A program made the translations under genes and the position numbers. The notes below the pieces were generated by a model that searched no databases, had not been told where the DNA came from, and saw only the letters and a program-made list of their open reading frames with translations. Positions 13,227 to 25,200 of a stretch of 64,000 bases of DNA are shown one piece after another (positions within the stretch are counted from its first letter, which is position 1; each line of letters begins with the position of its first letter). The DNA is from Apostichopus japonicus (taxonomy: Eukaryota; Echinodermata; Holothuroidea; Aspidochirotida; Stichopodidae). The DNA is taken from assembly GCF_037975245.1 (NCBI RefSeq), contig NC_092565.1, positions 10,097,499-10,161,498 on the forward strand, given 5' to 3'.

Positions 13227-13424
13227 CGAGATTGGCGGTCATTTACTCAAGATATGATAAAAGGAACAAGGCTTCATAGACAACGAACACCCGTGGAACA
13301 GCAACTTCTAAGGATAAAGGAATCCCTTCAGAGTTACAAGAAGAATTTATGCCAGTTGCCGGGTTCCGTTGACCGACTGTTTTGCCTTTCTCTTGTAAAG
13401 TATTCCGAACGTATTTGTCATTAA
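13227..13424 (+). CDS. Possible second exon of the secreted peptide gene
   Basis: Using the AG at 13225-13226 as acceptor would join in phase 0 to the exon ending at 13157 across a 69-bp intron. The result would be a small secreted protein of about 85 residues, ending at TAA 13422-13424. The encoded segment starts RDWRSFTQDM, has an amphipathic Lys/Arg/Gln-rich middle (PVEQQLLRIKESLQSYKKN) and three cysteines near the C-terminus (LCQLPG, LFCLSL, RICH). This size and layout would suit a small hormone or defence peptide, but I cannot match it to a family. The acceptor has a poor pyrimidine tract and the intron is very short, so the model is weak. Confidence 0.18.
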   Translation, partial: RDWRSFTQDMIKGTRLHRQRTPVEQQLLRIKESLQSYKKNLCQLPGSVDRLFCLSLVKYSERICH

Positions 13425-15338
13425 CTGTCGGTTACTGAAATTGAATCTCTGGAAGTATAGTTGGTTGTATACACGTTGCATAAGAGCAAACGGTGTGAAA
13501 ACGTCATCTCTAGAGTAAATATTAGACTCTAAAGCATATCAAAACTTCATGAAACTTTGGTTTCTACTGTAATGGTATAAGTGCGATTAAAATTACGCAT
13601 TTTTTGTTTAACCTACGAAGTGCGTTTGTATCATTCATGCAGGCGAAGAACCAGCGTTACCAATCCTTACCATTCTATTGGTATAAATACAAAAATTGAT
13701 TTAACCTAAAACAAAAACGAAAACGTAGTGTCATGTAGCAGCAGTGTCAGCGTGAAATCTAAAATGGATTAGAAAATCATATTTATTGGTTTACCTCGGG
13801 ATTTCCCTTAGATGTTGCGAATTGCTAACTAGTAACTATGAGCTGATTGCTGCTGACAGGATAAAAGACTGGAAACAACCAGCTATCGCAGTGCTTGCAA
13901 ACCTATTTGGTCTTTAAATTCATCTCATGTGGATGAACCCGGTCTGAGACACCATTTAATTGTTTTCTATTATCGTAGCCGATTAGTAGACGGAGAAGTC
14001 TTACTTGTATTCGTACATGGAAACAAACATATATAGCCCATCTGCAATAACAACATTAACTGATGACACCCAACGGGAAAACATATCATTAATCACTTAT
14101 GCTGAAAAACTGTCATCTTATAATGCAATAATCTTCTTGAATCATTTCGTGAGTACGATATTCCACCAGCGTATTTTGTGATTTCAGATTATTCCTAACA
14201 CTCGAGGCTCGGGTGTCCTTCATGTCATTTTCTCGCTACAGTACTGCCTGAAATGATGACGGAGTTTATAGATGTATTCTCTCTGGTTTCGTTAATGATC
14301 TGCAAATGACTTTTAATACATCCGCATCCTCCTCCAGAGCAATCATATAAAAACAACAAACGACAAATGTTAAATGTTAATTTTTTGTAACTTATCACGG
14401 AAAACAATTCCAGATTCTTCCCCCTACGACGACAAATAATCTCAAAGCTTTTAATTAACACCAGCGATTGGTTTACCTTGAATTATATTGGGAATAACTT
14501 TGGGAATAACAGAGTCAGTGAGAGCGTGTGTTGTGCATATGTAGACTATAGTTTCAAATCACTGAGCATGGTAATGATTCCATTGGAGAATTAACCATGC
14601 GTGTCATTTTGCTTTAGTAGAAGGGTTTCATCAGGAAGTCATTATCAACATATAGGGATTCTTTCACGGACACGATGAGTTCACCGAAAACACAGAACTG
14701 GAAAACCGCAATAGGATTCCACAAGAAAGGTTATTTATTTGATTAAAGTTAGCTGATTATTCACAAACAGGACATCTTTTAAAAAATCCAAGTCACAGTA
14801 TTTTTTTTCTCGAGATTTTCCAAGAAGGAACGTAGAATCACAATGATGTACATGGGAAAACGACGGATCTATTTACGAAAAATAAAGATTTTATGCTTGT
14901 ACGCTTTGAGTCGTCAAAAGCTTCGAATAAGCCTACAAGGATAGTCCCTTGAAATCAATTCGTTATATCACATTTTCAACGACATCTTCACCAGGGGGGG
15001 TTTCAAGGTAGCAGTTCTTTGTCGAGCAGTCAATTGGATTCATCTTAATTAGAAAGCATCCCTAATATTGATGTTATATATTGTGAGTGTTATGATAGAA
15101 TGTACTACATGCTCAGAAGTAGTCAATTTGATTAAAAGAAACAAGGAAAGAACCTTTTACGTACATACCTTCCCTTGAAGTGAAGGATAATTCGTTTTTT
15201 AATCAATTTTTGGGTTTTACTTTTGAATATCTTAATATTTTGCGAAAGGTAACTCAAAAGGAGTGGTCTATAGAATAAACGTGAGTCTTAAATCTTCAAC
15301 AACAAAAAATTCGCTCCTGGCGTATATGTCAAAAAACG
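13425..15338 (+). other. Upstream region of the receptor gene
   Basis: About 1.9 kb with no recognised gene. An in-frame stop (TGA, 15282-15284) precedes the receptor ATG, so the coding region does not extend upstream in the genomic frame. TATAGAATAAA at about 15270 is a weak TATA-like string. Any 5' untranslated exons are not visible. Confidence 0.5.
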
Positions 15339-16556
15339 ATGGAGTCTTTGGATACAGACTTCACTACAATGCGAGATGATGTCACAGGAAATTCAGTGAC
15401 AATTGACGAAACCACAGGAGAAAATGAAGAAGATATATCTCTGATTGCCTTAACAGCAAAGCTGGTTATCCTTGGTTGTTTAATTGTATGTGGAGTAGTA
15501 GGAAATACACTCGTCGTTATATCAGTCTTCAAGTTTCGGAGTTTAAGAATAGTTGCCAACTACTTTATCGTTTCATTAGCAGCGGCTGATCTGATGGTGA
15601 GTTTCTTGATAATGCCAATGGCTCTACATCAGGAGATCACGAGAGGGGTTTGGAAACTTGGGGGTGGAATATGCGATCTTTGGGTTGCCATAGACGTATT
15701 GACCTGTACTTCGTCGATATGGAATCTATGCTCTATAAGTGTGGATCGTTTCTTAGCAATCAACCATCCGATACAATACGCGATTAGACGTACTCCGACT
15801 ATGGCAGTCGTTGTGATTGTTTCCATGTGGTTATTTTGTTTTATGATATCAATTCCCGCGCTTCTTGCCGTCGGCGGTTTTGACGAAACCAAAGGACAGG
15901 GTGAGTGCGCTCTTAATGTTAGTCCAATTTTTCAGATTTCATCTTCAATGCTCTCATTTTATTTCCCTTGTTTCATTCTCCTCTTCGTTTACTATAAAAT
16001 TTACCGATCAGTACAAGCTTTGAGTAAACGAAGACCCGGCGAAAAAGTTATACCTAAGAGAGTTTTAAGGGATCCTACATCAAGAGCAGAAACTTTAAAT
16101 ACAAAAGCAGAAACTATGGCGACACAGATAGACGAAATGGATAGGCTTAAAATACAGCAGCCAAACGGCAGTGGTAGTACGGCGAGTGGTATGAGTGAAT
16201 TGCCTAATACAGAATGCTTACCGAGTAAGCCATCTAAATCAATATCCAAGCGTGATCGACATCAGAGCACGAAGAAAATCTCGGTTGCCAAGGAGCGTCG
16301 GGCGACGTCTGTCCTCTCCATAGTTGTGACAGTGTTCATTTGTTGCTGGCTTCCGTTTTTCATTACTAACGTCTTAATTGGAATTGGTTGTAACGTAACC
16401 TTTCAAACGTTCAATGCAGTTACGTGGTTAGGCTGGGCCAACTCTGCAGCTAACCCACTCATTTACACAATATTCAACCGTGAATTTAGACAAGCATTTC
16501 GAAAGATACTGACTTGTAAGATGAACCAACATTCACCTTACTCTCAGAGATATTAA
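15339..16556 (+). CDS. Aminergic GPCR, dopamine D2-like
   Basis: Complete single-exon frame of 405 residues for a rhodopsin-class plasma-membrane receptor, probably for dopamine or a related monoamine. Seven helices lie at roughly 36-62, 71-96, 109-142, 153-176, 195-222, 320-348 and 354-378. Landmarks: N56 (1.50), D84 (2.50), C112-C190 disulphide, amine-binding D119 (3.32), DRF at 136-138 in place of DRY, W164, serines S202/S203/S206 (5.42, 5.43, 5.46) that bind the catechol in dopamine and adrenergic receptors, P210, CWLPFF 336-341, W363 and NPLIY 372-376. TM3, TM5 and TM6-7 (CWLPFFIT, TWLGW, TIFNREFR) most resemble D2-type receptors. A W at 7.43 is more D1-like. The long basic third loop (about 223-319) and very short tail after C393 suggest Gi/o coupling. 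Glycosylation sites NVS 193 and NVT 352 are in extracellular loops. The start is supported by A at -3, G at +4 and an in-frame stop 54 bases upstream. Alternatives are alpha2-adrenergic-, octopamine- or 5-HT1-like. Confidence 0.93.
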   Translation: MESLDTDFTTMRDDVTGNSVTIDETTGENEEDISLIALTAKLVILGCLIVCGVVGNTLVVISVFKFRSLRIVANYFIVSLAAADLMVSFLIMPMALHQEITRGVWKLGGGICDLWVAIDVLTCTSSIWNLCSISVDRFLAINHPIQYAIRRTPTMAVVVIVSMWLFCFMISIPALLAVGGFDETKGQGECALNVSPIFQISSSMLSFYFPCFILLFVYYKIYRSVQALSKRRPGEKVIPKRVLRDPTSRAETLNTKAETMATQIDEMDRLKIQQPNGSGSTASGMSELPNTECLPSKPSKSISKRDRHQSTKKISVAKERRATSVLSIVVTVFICCWLPFFITNVLIGIGCNVTFQTFNAVTWLGWANSAANPLIYTIFNREFRQAFRKILTCKMNQHSPYSQRY

Positions 16557-19500
16557 AAGTGGTCTACACAGCGTGAATAATATACAAATAATATGTCATT
16601 TGCAGCTATATATAACTTTTTCAAATCTTTGAGTTGTTTTTCCGTTTTGTTATTTCAACTTTATTTGTTTGTTTAGTAAGTTTAAGAACTCGTTTTTAAT
16701 CTAAAAGGATGGACATGAATGAATGAATCTATACCAATATCGCACTGCGAATCACACGTGGAATTTGAAGAAATTTTGCTTTTGATAACGTTTTGTAATT
16801 ATAAGAAGGAAAAACTATAAACATTTTTTGGAGCTACGTCAGTCATAGTGAACAACACAGGAAAGTCAGAATCAGATATGAATTGGAGTTTTTGTTTATA
16901 AATAGTCACCCAAGCATTTAGTTACAATTGTTTACGTTTACGTTGTGTTTAAGTTAGTTACCGTATTATGTCAGTTTTAAGCATAAGGCGAGTAACGTCT
17001 TTGATAATAGATGGATGTAAATTGTTTTTTATTTACCTTGATGACATGTTAACGTACAATTTATTGAAGGCATAGTAGGTAATCTTTTTAGGTTAGCCTA
17101 TATGTTATCACCTTATGATACGAAAAGAGAAAATGCACATAATGAGATTTAATAATACATTTTATTCGAGAATAATCAAAGGTCAGATGGAATCTTTGGG
17201 TTCAGCAACGATTCATCTCAAACAAAATATACTGTGTAACTATGTGGGTATACAGATTACCAATAGACCAATGGAACTGAAATAACAGTTGGTTATAAGC
17301 TTAAGGGCTATAAGTCAACATTTGATGTTGGGTAAAGGTAAATATAATAGCTCAACATATGGGACAACAACTAATAACCGCAAGATGAAAGAATAAGATA
17401 AAAAAGGCACAAAATGCAATTAGACCGAAAGTATGTCACATGTGTTATGAAGGTGTATCCTATTGTTAAAAACGTATTTCAATATTGATCCATGACTTAC
17501 TCTCTATAGCACAATTTTCAAAAGGTTTATGCAGGTAGTTTTTATTGGGTAAATTTACAAGACCCTAAATTCTAGTTATGACGTTTCAAGCAGCTTAATT
17601 TATTGGAAAGGATTTGTTGCTTTCATAGATATTATTTTGATATTAAAATCGCACAAAAATGTAGGTCATTATTAAATTAAATAATCAATTAATTTTTATA
17701 TTTCAAATAACGAAAATAGAAGTTAGAAACATAAAGAAAAACTGAGGTAAGGTTAAAGGTTAAAAGGAGATACAGACTCAACCAACCATCAACATTGGTC
17801 TATGTGATTAAGATAATTGTGATGAACACAGGTTCACAAACAGCTGAGACAAATTGTGCTCTATTTTGGGAAAATAGCACAATAGTTAATGTTCCTTCAC
17901 ACGCAATGCTTAAAGCATCGATCAAGTCTAAGCCGTATGGCATCATCTATAGACACTTGTCCTTCTTCTTGTTATGCGTTTTATTCTGTTATCTATCTAT
18001 TTATTTATTTCAATCGATTTTGTTGTCGTTGCTATAATGATCGAGATGGATTTGCAAATGCTAAATCTAAAAATAATAAATGTTCTTAACATGACCTAAA
18101 TATAGCACTGGTTTCAGTGTCAACACTTTTAGCAGACTACCTTGAAGTCAGAAGAACAAGTAAAATGTATCAGATCCCAGCAGCAAAGTAGTGACATCAC
18201 AGAAATAAAAAATAATAACAGCCTCATGTAAAACTTAGCTAGTTAGAGGAGTCGTCCATCACAAAGGTCTCTGTTATGAAAGCTAAAGATGGTGGTTTTG
18301 GGTTGGTTCAAATTTCATCCTTTATAATCTTAATTTGAATAAAACTTGATAGATATGGTAGAATTGCAGAATTCTTTGTCATAACGCAGAAGTAGAAATG
18401 TATGAGTTTGCTAAAGAAAAACTAATTAACTTCCTTCTCTTTATTAACTTTTAACTGGAGGGTTCATTATGGTCAAACAAAGTGATAATTGTTAATGAGT
18501 CTTATATCCAGTAAATCAATACATATTTATAATTATGTGCTTATAATGGACACCCTGCAGGGGGGTATACAGTTTGGCCAATTCGCCCTACATTACAACA
18601 ACAGTATTCCATATTACAGTTGCCAAGTCATAACACTAGTACTGTATGAAATATTAAATATGTTGGTTATTTTAAGTCAAACTAAATGAGTTTAACATGA
18701 GAAATACAAGACGAACTTGGCGATATTGGCTTATATTGTTTAACAGCTATAATGTGCTGTTAAACTAGTATATATGCTCTCTGACCTGAAATAAATAGAG
18801 ATGCATATCGTTATGTCAATGTCCGTTGAATTATATTTACTGAATAATACTGCCTATCCCTTCACATGGATGCAAAATCAAAAACATATTTTGTTGTTGT
18901 TGTTGATAAATGATTTAACACATCATAAATAAAGAAGACAAAACAGCGTTGTCAGTTCAATAACAACAATGACGTCACTCTATTATGTAAGGTAACAAGC
19001 ACAATTCTGAAATCAATTGACCAAACTTTAAACATTCATATACCTTTTGCGATAAAATAATCTAATAGGATGTGGTTATTGTTTGCTGGTTCGGGGTGGA
19101 GTACAGTTAGTATTTGGTACGGTCGACTCCCGTAACCGGGATATTCCATTAACCAACAGGGGTACATAAAGAATCAACAAAATAATGTCATCCGTTTGTC
19201 GTATACATATAAAATATTCTCGAAGAAAATGATATGAATTCTCTAAATTTGCGCAAAATGATCACAGCAAAGGGAAGAAACGGTACATATAATGGATTGT
19301 AACGCGCATATTGTGTGTAGTTTGGTGAGACTCCATCGAATGTTAACATAAAATCAAGTTCTTTTATAAAAATCATTGCTTCACTGTAAAAAGAAAATTT
19401 ATAGTATATTGAATAAATCATGCGTTCAAATACCTCACACGTCTCACTCATTACGTTTCCTCGTCTGATATTTGTTAAACATTTTTTGTTGTTGTGTACG

Positions 19501-21080
19501 TATGTGTGTGTGTTTCTCAAGATTGAATTGTAAATAAGTGATTCCATGACGTGAAACCAAACGACTCGATTCCCGCCAACACCACAATGGAAATCTTGCA
19601 AGTTATTTCTAACTATAAAGGAACTTCCAGTGTTAGGAACTTAACCCGGAAAGCACCTTACATGAATGATCCCATCAAACTCCAATGTATCGTAAGCTTG
19701 ATCGGCATTCATTAAACTGACCACAAGAGGAGTGGCTTATGATGACCTTTCCTGTATCTGGAATGATATTGCAGCTCACAATGATAAATCGCATAAAGAA
19801 AGACTTGAGTCTCTCAGTCACACCAGACTTCTTTCCAATGACCTTTCTTGGCAGTTGTGTTATTTCCAAACTACACGGAAGACACCATCAGTACTTCAAT
19901 CGCAGTTATAACGACACACAGACAACAACAATGTTGGCGTATGTTACAGTCGTCTGTTATTAGTAAACTGGATGTACTTACAAGATACCCACAATGAAGG
20001 GAATGAAACATCACCGTATATGTGAGTATGAGATTGTATTGAAACTTCAAAAACACACAGTGGTCCAAGATTCAGAAAATATCATAACAATACTCCCTTC
20101 TGTCCTTCCCCCCAAATTCCCACGTGACCCTCAACAGTTATACCATTCTGCATGTTTCTGTAAGGGAAATATAATTCATCGTTGAAACAGCCTAAGAATT
20201 TAAAGTCAACCTGACAAACTTTCAAGTATAGTATTATTTATGGTTCTATACATTGCATTAGAGATCAAGCATCAATATGTGTAAGTGGAACCCATAATAA
20301 ACGGTAATCGTAATCTCCTTGGAAATGTGAAGTGGTGTTTCAGATAATTATAGAATCCGAAGGGAGATTAATTCACTCAGATGCGACGACAATCTATATA
20401 GAGATTGATTTTGTCATGACTATAATGAAAACATATTCATCTTAGGAGATTGAAAACATGTTCTGATATTTGCATATATATATGGTAATTTTTAATTATA
20501 CAGGCTCACATTTCACAGAAACTTTTGACTATATGGTATCTAATATCAGAATTAACCCAAACCTTAACCAATGGAAATATGTCAAAGTAACACCGTACTA
20601 ATATGACAGTTTTTTTTTATTCGTGATGTCATCATATATATATGATCGAAAAAGGGTAACGTAATTATATTTTAATCTTAGTGAATTAACTTGACAGTTA
20701 TTATATACTTAACGGGAAGTATTATCAACTAGATCACTTCTATCATATATAGTAATTATGTTTATAGGAAATAATATCGTCAGTCATCGAGACTTAGTTG
20801 GTAGTGATTATATTCAGGGGTATATACTTAGTGTTGTAATGAAACGATGAATATTCAGTGGATAAACACGATACAGATAGTACAATGCGATATAAATAGC
20901 TACAGGAACAATAGGATAAGACATTGCTAAACACGATTAACAGTCATTCTCATGCTTGATTTGATTTATTGACAACAATATTGATAGACTTTTGTGAATA
21001 TCTTCAAAATCCACGCATAAATATAATGAATATTCATTTTGCATCTACTTTTGATCTACTACTTCAATCATTAAAGTGTT
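16557..21080. other. Receptor 3' flank and intergenic DNA
   Basis: No AATAAA lies in the first 200 bases after the receptor stop. ATTAAA variants occur near 17642 and 17670 and an AATAAA near 18789, so the 3' end cannot be placed. The frames at 17795-18089, 18489-18689 and 19188-19601 (minus) show no domain and are treated as chance. Otherwise the stretch is AT-rich and unremarkable. Confidence 0.5.
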
Positions 21081-21206
21081 TATACAGTGAAGCAAGTATG
21101 AGTATACAGTGAAGTATGAGTATACAGTGTATGGAAGTGTATGAGTAGGAGTGTATGAGTATACAGTATATGAGTGTATGAGTATACAAGTATGAGTATA
21201 CAGTGA
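21081..21206 (+). repeat. Short degenerate tandem repeat (TATGAGTATACAGTG)
   Basis: Irregular tandem copies of a roughly 15-base unit, TATGAGTATACAGTG, with deletions and TGTATGAG variants. No coding potential. Confidence 0.85.
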
Positions 21207-21667
21207 ATCAAATACAATTCGTAGCTTGATGGTTCCAAATTTCAGCGAAGACTGCGTTGCTCAAAATTCATATAAATTTCAAAGAAATGCGGCAACGTGC
21301 ATGTTGAATGAATATTTTAATAACCTTGGGCCATTTTAGTATATTTAGCACTTTGTTCTGTCATTGTAGGAATAAGAATTGTGGTACTTTATGGTACTTT
21401 TTACTGCTTAATGTACGCCTCCCCCAGCCCCCAGCCCCCACACAGCACAGACAACACAAACGCATTGTCGTAGACATACAGGTAGATTCGTTAACAGACA
21501 TAGACATCAAGTTAAATAGTTCCACGAATAAACAGCACGCCGTGTAGATGTAAGCTCATGCTTGTGTTTACAATGTTACATGTAAGGGTACCCTCTCTAC
21601 ATAAATCCACACGAACGCAACTTACATGATATATGTTTACTGCAGTGTAACTGAATGACACAGCATA

Positions 21668-21779
21668 CGCATCGTCGAGTGTACGGACTTCGGTCTGTGA
21701 CACAAGGTCCGGGCTTCGATTCCTACCTTCGCTTGACGAGTCCCAAAAGGACGAAAACCGGTAGTGAAGTAGATTTTTT
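21668..21779 (+). mobile_element. tRNA-like SINE head joined to a hammerhead
   Basis: A tRNA-like head includes GTCGAGTG (A-box-like) and GCTTCGATTCC (B box, one change from GGTTCGATTCC) ending at 21723. It runs directly into the hammerhead motif at 21723-21772. A T6 Pol III terminator follows at 21774-21779, so a Pol III transcript would end just after the ribozyme. This is the plan of the Sm-alpha SINE-like element of Schistosoma: Pol III promoter plus hammerhead. The unit may extend further downstream, where a minus-strand SINE begins at about 21818. Confidence 0.6.
21723..21772 (+). ncRNA. Hammerhead-like ribozyme, copy 3 (core substitution)
   Basis: Stem I pairs CTA-CTTCGC (21723-21732, one bulged C at 21726) with GTGAAGTAG (21764-21772) over nine pairs, one of them G-U. 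The core reads T-TGACGA (21733-21739), which matches C3-A9 except for C3 changed to T. Stem II is a perfect GTCC/GGAC with a CAAAA loop (21740-21752). GAA (21753-21755) supplies core 12-14. AACCGGT then gives a minimal, self-complementary stem III, which could work as a dimer, and A21763 is the predicted cleavage nucleotide. The C3 change removes the C3-G8 pair, so activity is probably low or lost. Architecture and stem II sequence resemble Sm-alpha/newt-type hammerheads. Confidence 0.65.
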
Positions 21780-21817
21780 CTGGTGTGTTGATCTTTAGTA
21801 ATTTATTATATACATAT

Positions 21818-21915
21818 GTAATTGAAATTGTAGTGAGTTGGAAAATCCAGAACAGTGTAAAGACCTCCAGCCTCCACCGGGATTAGAACTCCCCAAACCA
21901 ACTAGTCCATGGACA
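21818..21915 (-). mobile_element. Family A SINE, degenerate copy
   Basis: On the minus strand: a tRNA-like head remnant (GGACTAGTTGG, AGTTCTAATCCCGGTGGAGG), then CACTGTTCTGGATTTTCCAA and the poorly conserved tail. The same blocks follow the B box at 42979 and appear reversed at 22130-22230. Confidence 0.75.
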
Positions 21916-22040
21916 CTGCTTGTATGTACAGAGGTTCGAAACCAGTAAGGAAGGTCGTCATTCCACTGTAGACTTTGGCAATCTGTATCGAACATTGCTA
22001 GTTCTGTTTGGTGACATATTTCATACATGATGCCAACTCG

Positions 22041-22086
22041 AAAATCATTTGCGAGTCCTAAGGACGAATCTCGAAGGAGATACTTT
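22041..22086 (+). ncRNA. Decayed hammerhead-like remnant
   Basis: CGAGTCCTAAGGACGAA keeps core G8-A9, a perfect GTCC/GGAC stem II and the following GAA. ATCTC-GAAG-GAGAT can then form a five-pair stem III. TCGAAAA upstream and CTTTTGA downstream can pair as stem I with one bulge. The upstream core (TTTGCGA for CUGANGA) is badly changed and one A after stem II is missing, so it cannot be a working ribozyme. It is best read as a relic of the element at 21668-21779. Confidence 0.35.
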
Positions 22087-22097
22087 TGAACAGACTC

Positions 22098-22279
22098 TGT
22101 TAATTGAAATGGAAGTAAAAGACAAAGGCAAATGAATGTATCTATATTTGAATTTGTTATTAGTTGAAAAATCCAGAACAGTGTAAAAATACCACTTCCA
22201 GCCTGAACCTGGATTCGAGCTCGGGCCTCCCGCTTTAAATGCGGATGCCCTGATAACCAACTAGACCACGGTCACGGTC
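22098..22279 (-). mobile_element. Family A tRNA-derived SINE, near-complete
   Basis: Read on the minus strand: a tRNA-like head (GGTCTAGTTGGTTATCAGGG, GCATTTAAAGCGGGAGG, B box region GAGCTCGAATCCAGG), then the family body with ACTGTTCTGGATTTT and the tail blocks CATTTGCCTTTGTC and TTTACTTCCATTTC. It corresponds block for block to the plus-strand SINE at 42925 and the fragment at 8487. Confidence 0.85.
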
Positions 22280-22289
22280 AAGGATTCGT

Positions 22290-25200
22290 TATATCTCACT
22301 TCACGCAACTATACAGTCAAGATCGCACTGTTACAATCTCGATGTAAGGAGACTTCGGTTGAGAGTGAACCACGTTGTATTGCATTCGTGCCCATGCAGG
22401 CTCTATTTTATAGGTGTGTTTTTCTTAAAGGTTTCATGTACGTCGACTTATGGTTTCGCGTTGTAACAGTTTAATTTACATTTTTGGCCTCTGCCCTAAC
22501 ACAGACACGCCAATACATTTACACAATTTTGAGTGAGGTATAAATTATCCTATACACAAGCTTTATTTGCAGTAAGAAGCTCTGCTATTTCCACATTGCG
22601 ATAGAAGGGTGTTTTTTCCCCGCGGTTTAATATTTCAATTTGCAAGCTTCAGGGAGATCTGAAGTCAATTTGAACCTGTTTTGAAATATTTGCATATTTT
22701 CTTGCTTCTATGCACATTTATTTCTCTTGTGATTGTCCTTGTAAGCTGTCTTCAGTTTAACATCATATATACCAAAAGAATGAATTTATAAAGGAAATGA
22801 ACCAAATGAAGAAAAATAACTCCCTCATAGTTTCCGTTTCCTCACTGTCGAAATGAACATTCTCTCTCTAATAAAAAAAAACCCAAATCAATAAATCGAT
22901 GTAGAGTCTACCATTAACAAAATAATAGTAATAATAATAATAGATATATTCCGAAGGATATGTAAGAACCTTTAAGAGTGCATTCCAATAATGAAAGAGA
23001 GGCGATGCAGGGGGATTTTGTCAAGATAACAATGACTCTTTGAATTTACAAATGGATAGAAGCAGTGATAAAAAATAAAAAGATAAAGAAAAATATGACA
23101 AAAGTGAGAAAATAAATGATATATTAACACAAGAAACTGAATTTTATTGTGATATTCAATACTAACAGTTAAGTATCTCTAAATTCTATGGCATTACCCG
23201 GAAATATTGTTAAAAAGATAGAAGGAATACACCCCCCCCCCAAAAAAAAAAAAAAAAATTCACGTTCGGTTTGTTTTTAGAGGAACCTCAGTTTTGCATT
23301 AAAACCTCCGGCTTGCATTTGAATCAACCATTGAATTTTGAATATGTAAAAGTATGTAAAAGTAAAAGTTTTAAAATGTCTTATCTTGAAAATGGATGAA
23401 TTATTAAAAAAAAAAGAATTACATAGTTCTCCAAGATCATATTGAAATATTTAATGTTACTGATTGGTTTTGGCTCTTCATATGAAGGAATGATTGACAT
23501 TTTCCATTATCTTGAGTAGGCTTTGTAATTGACTGACAATATTTTTTTCTGTTTGCGAATGCAGCATAATAAATATTTAAACTCGAAATCACGTGACTAT
23601 GCGTAATATGACTGTATATGGAACACGGGTACAATATAGTAAACCTGAGTCAACGGAGTTAGAAATAAAAGTTACGTTTTTTATTCTGGATCAGTATTTT
23701 GTGTTTGTTAAAGTATTTCTGCCTGTCGCTCTTGTTACTTCAATTGCCAGATATTGTGCTCTTCAAAGCATGTGCTTATACAGGAGTAGATCTTTGATTA
23801 TTCAGTTTTGTTAAAATCGGCCATAAAGGTATGCGAAACTGCTAGAACTTCTGGCCTCAAGGCTCCAAAAGTCACAACACAATTTTCAGTTTTTTTTTTT
23901 TTGACAGGTTCGAACTAATTTTTTATTTGTGGTGGTATTCATAATTTTGAGACAATGTGAGTGGTCATACCTTTCAAGTCGAGACAAAATGAGGCAACTT
24001 CTGTTTACTTCAAGCAGTCCTAAATATTACATTAACTTTAACTTGCTTGAAGACACAAGATCACTGAGAGAGGTTTTCCTATTTAATTTAAAACTTTACT
24101 GATGTATAGAATCAAATTTCAATGTTCATATAATTCATGACACGGATAGCCTTACAACAGCAAGAAAACGTTGTGCTTTATGGCTAAGTTATTGATCGTA
24201 AGCATGTTATTTTAGCACTGTCCTTCTTAAATCTATAAGTAGGATGGTTGTCCTCATAACTACTTTTGTGTGTGGTTGAAAAAGGGTTACATGCGTAGCA
24301 GTGGTCTTATTCTTCCCTGGGCTGTATGTAAGAATCCCCTGATTGAATCATGCCCCCTCTGACCGAACTGTGGAAGGTGGAGGTGTGTGTTTTGTGGGAA
24401 GGGGTGGGGGGGGGGTTGGGACTCAGTGGCAGGCATCCTTTAGACATGTCCTTGCTTTATGATTCTACACTGTGTTGAGTTCAGTAACACACAAGAGATA
24501 AGACTTAAAGGCACATTCTCGTTTAATATTCAAACATTATTAACTGGATTCTCTGACCGACATATGCCAAGATCATCAAGAATGACTACTGACTACAATT
24601 AAGCTTACATTCTCCTGCAGGACAGAATAATGCTTCCGCGAATAGATCGATAGAGTATATATAAACCGAAAATTAGACAGTCATGTATAACCGGTAACTT
24701 AATGGAGAAATATAAGACACAGAACGACGCTTATACTTACATATTTTGAAACAGATGTATTGAGTTTGGTCCTATCTTCGGGTTATTTTATCAAGCCTAT
24801 TGACTATAATCATTTGTTGGAATAAATTAAGTTTGAAGTATTCACAATTATTAAACACAATAATTAAACATTAATAAAAACAGCTTAAAGAGAGATATAA
24901 TCATGTAAATATTTTCTTCATAATACCAGGCTATTATATCCCAAAAGGTGAGTATTGTCAATAATTCGATTTTATTTTGGGTAGAAATTAACATTAGATA
25001 TTGAAGCTAATCAACTCGTTATATTCAACTCGTTATAATCAACTCGAATACAAGTCATTATACTGCTTTAAGATATTAGCCACAACCTACAAAAATGTCA
25101 TCGGATACCTAACAAGTTTACAAATAACTGCAATTACGCCAAATTTTATCGCGAGTAACTATGACACACTGGAGAGGTCTTCCCTCTTTAAGTGTTGGCA

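Noticed and set aside
19188-19601. 137-codon minus-strand frame
   Set aside because: No domain or signal features; composition resembles random AT-rich translation.
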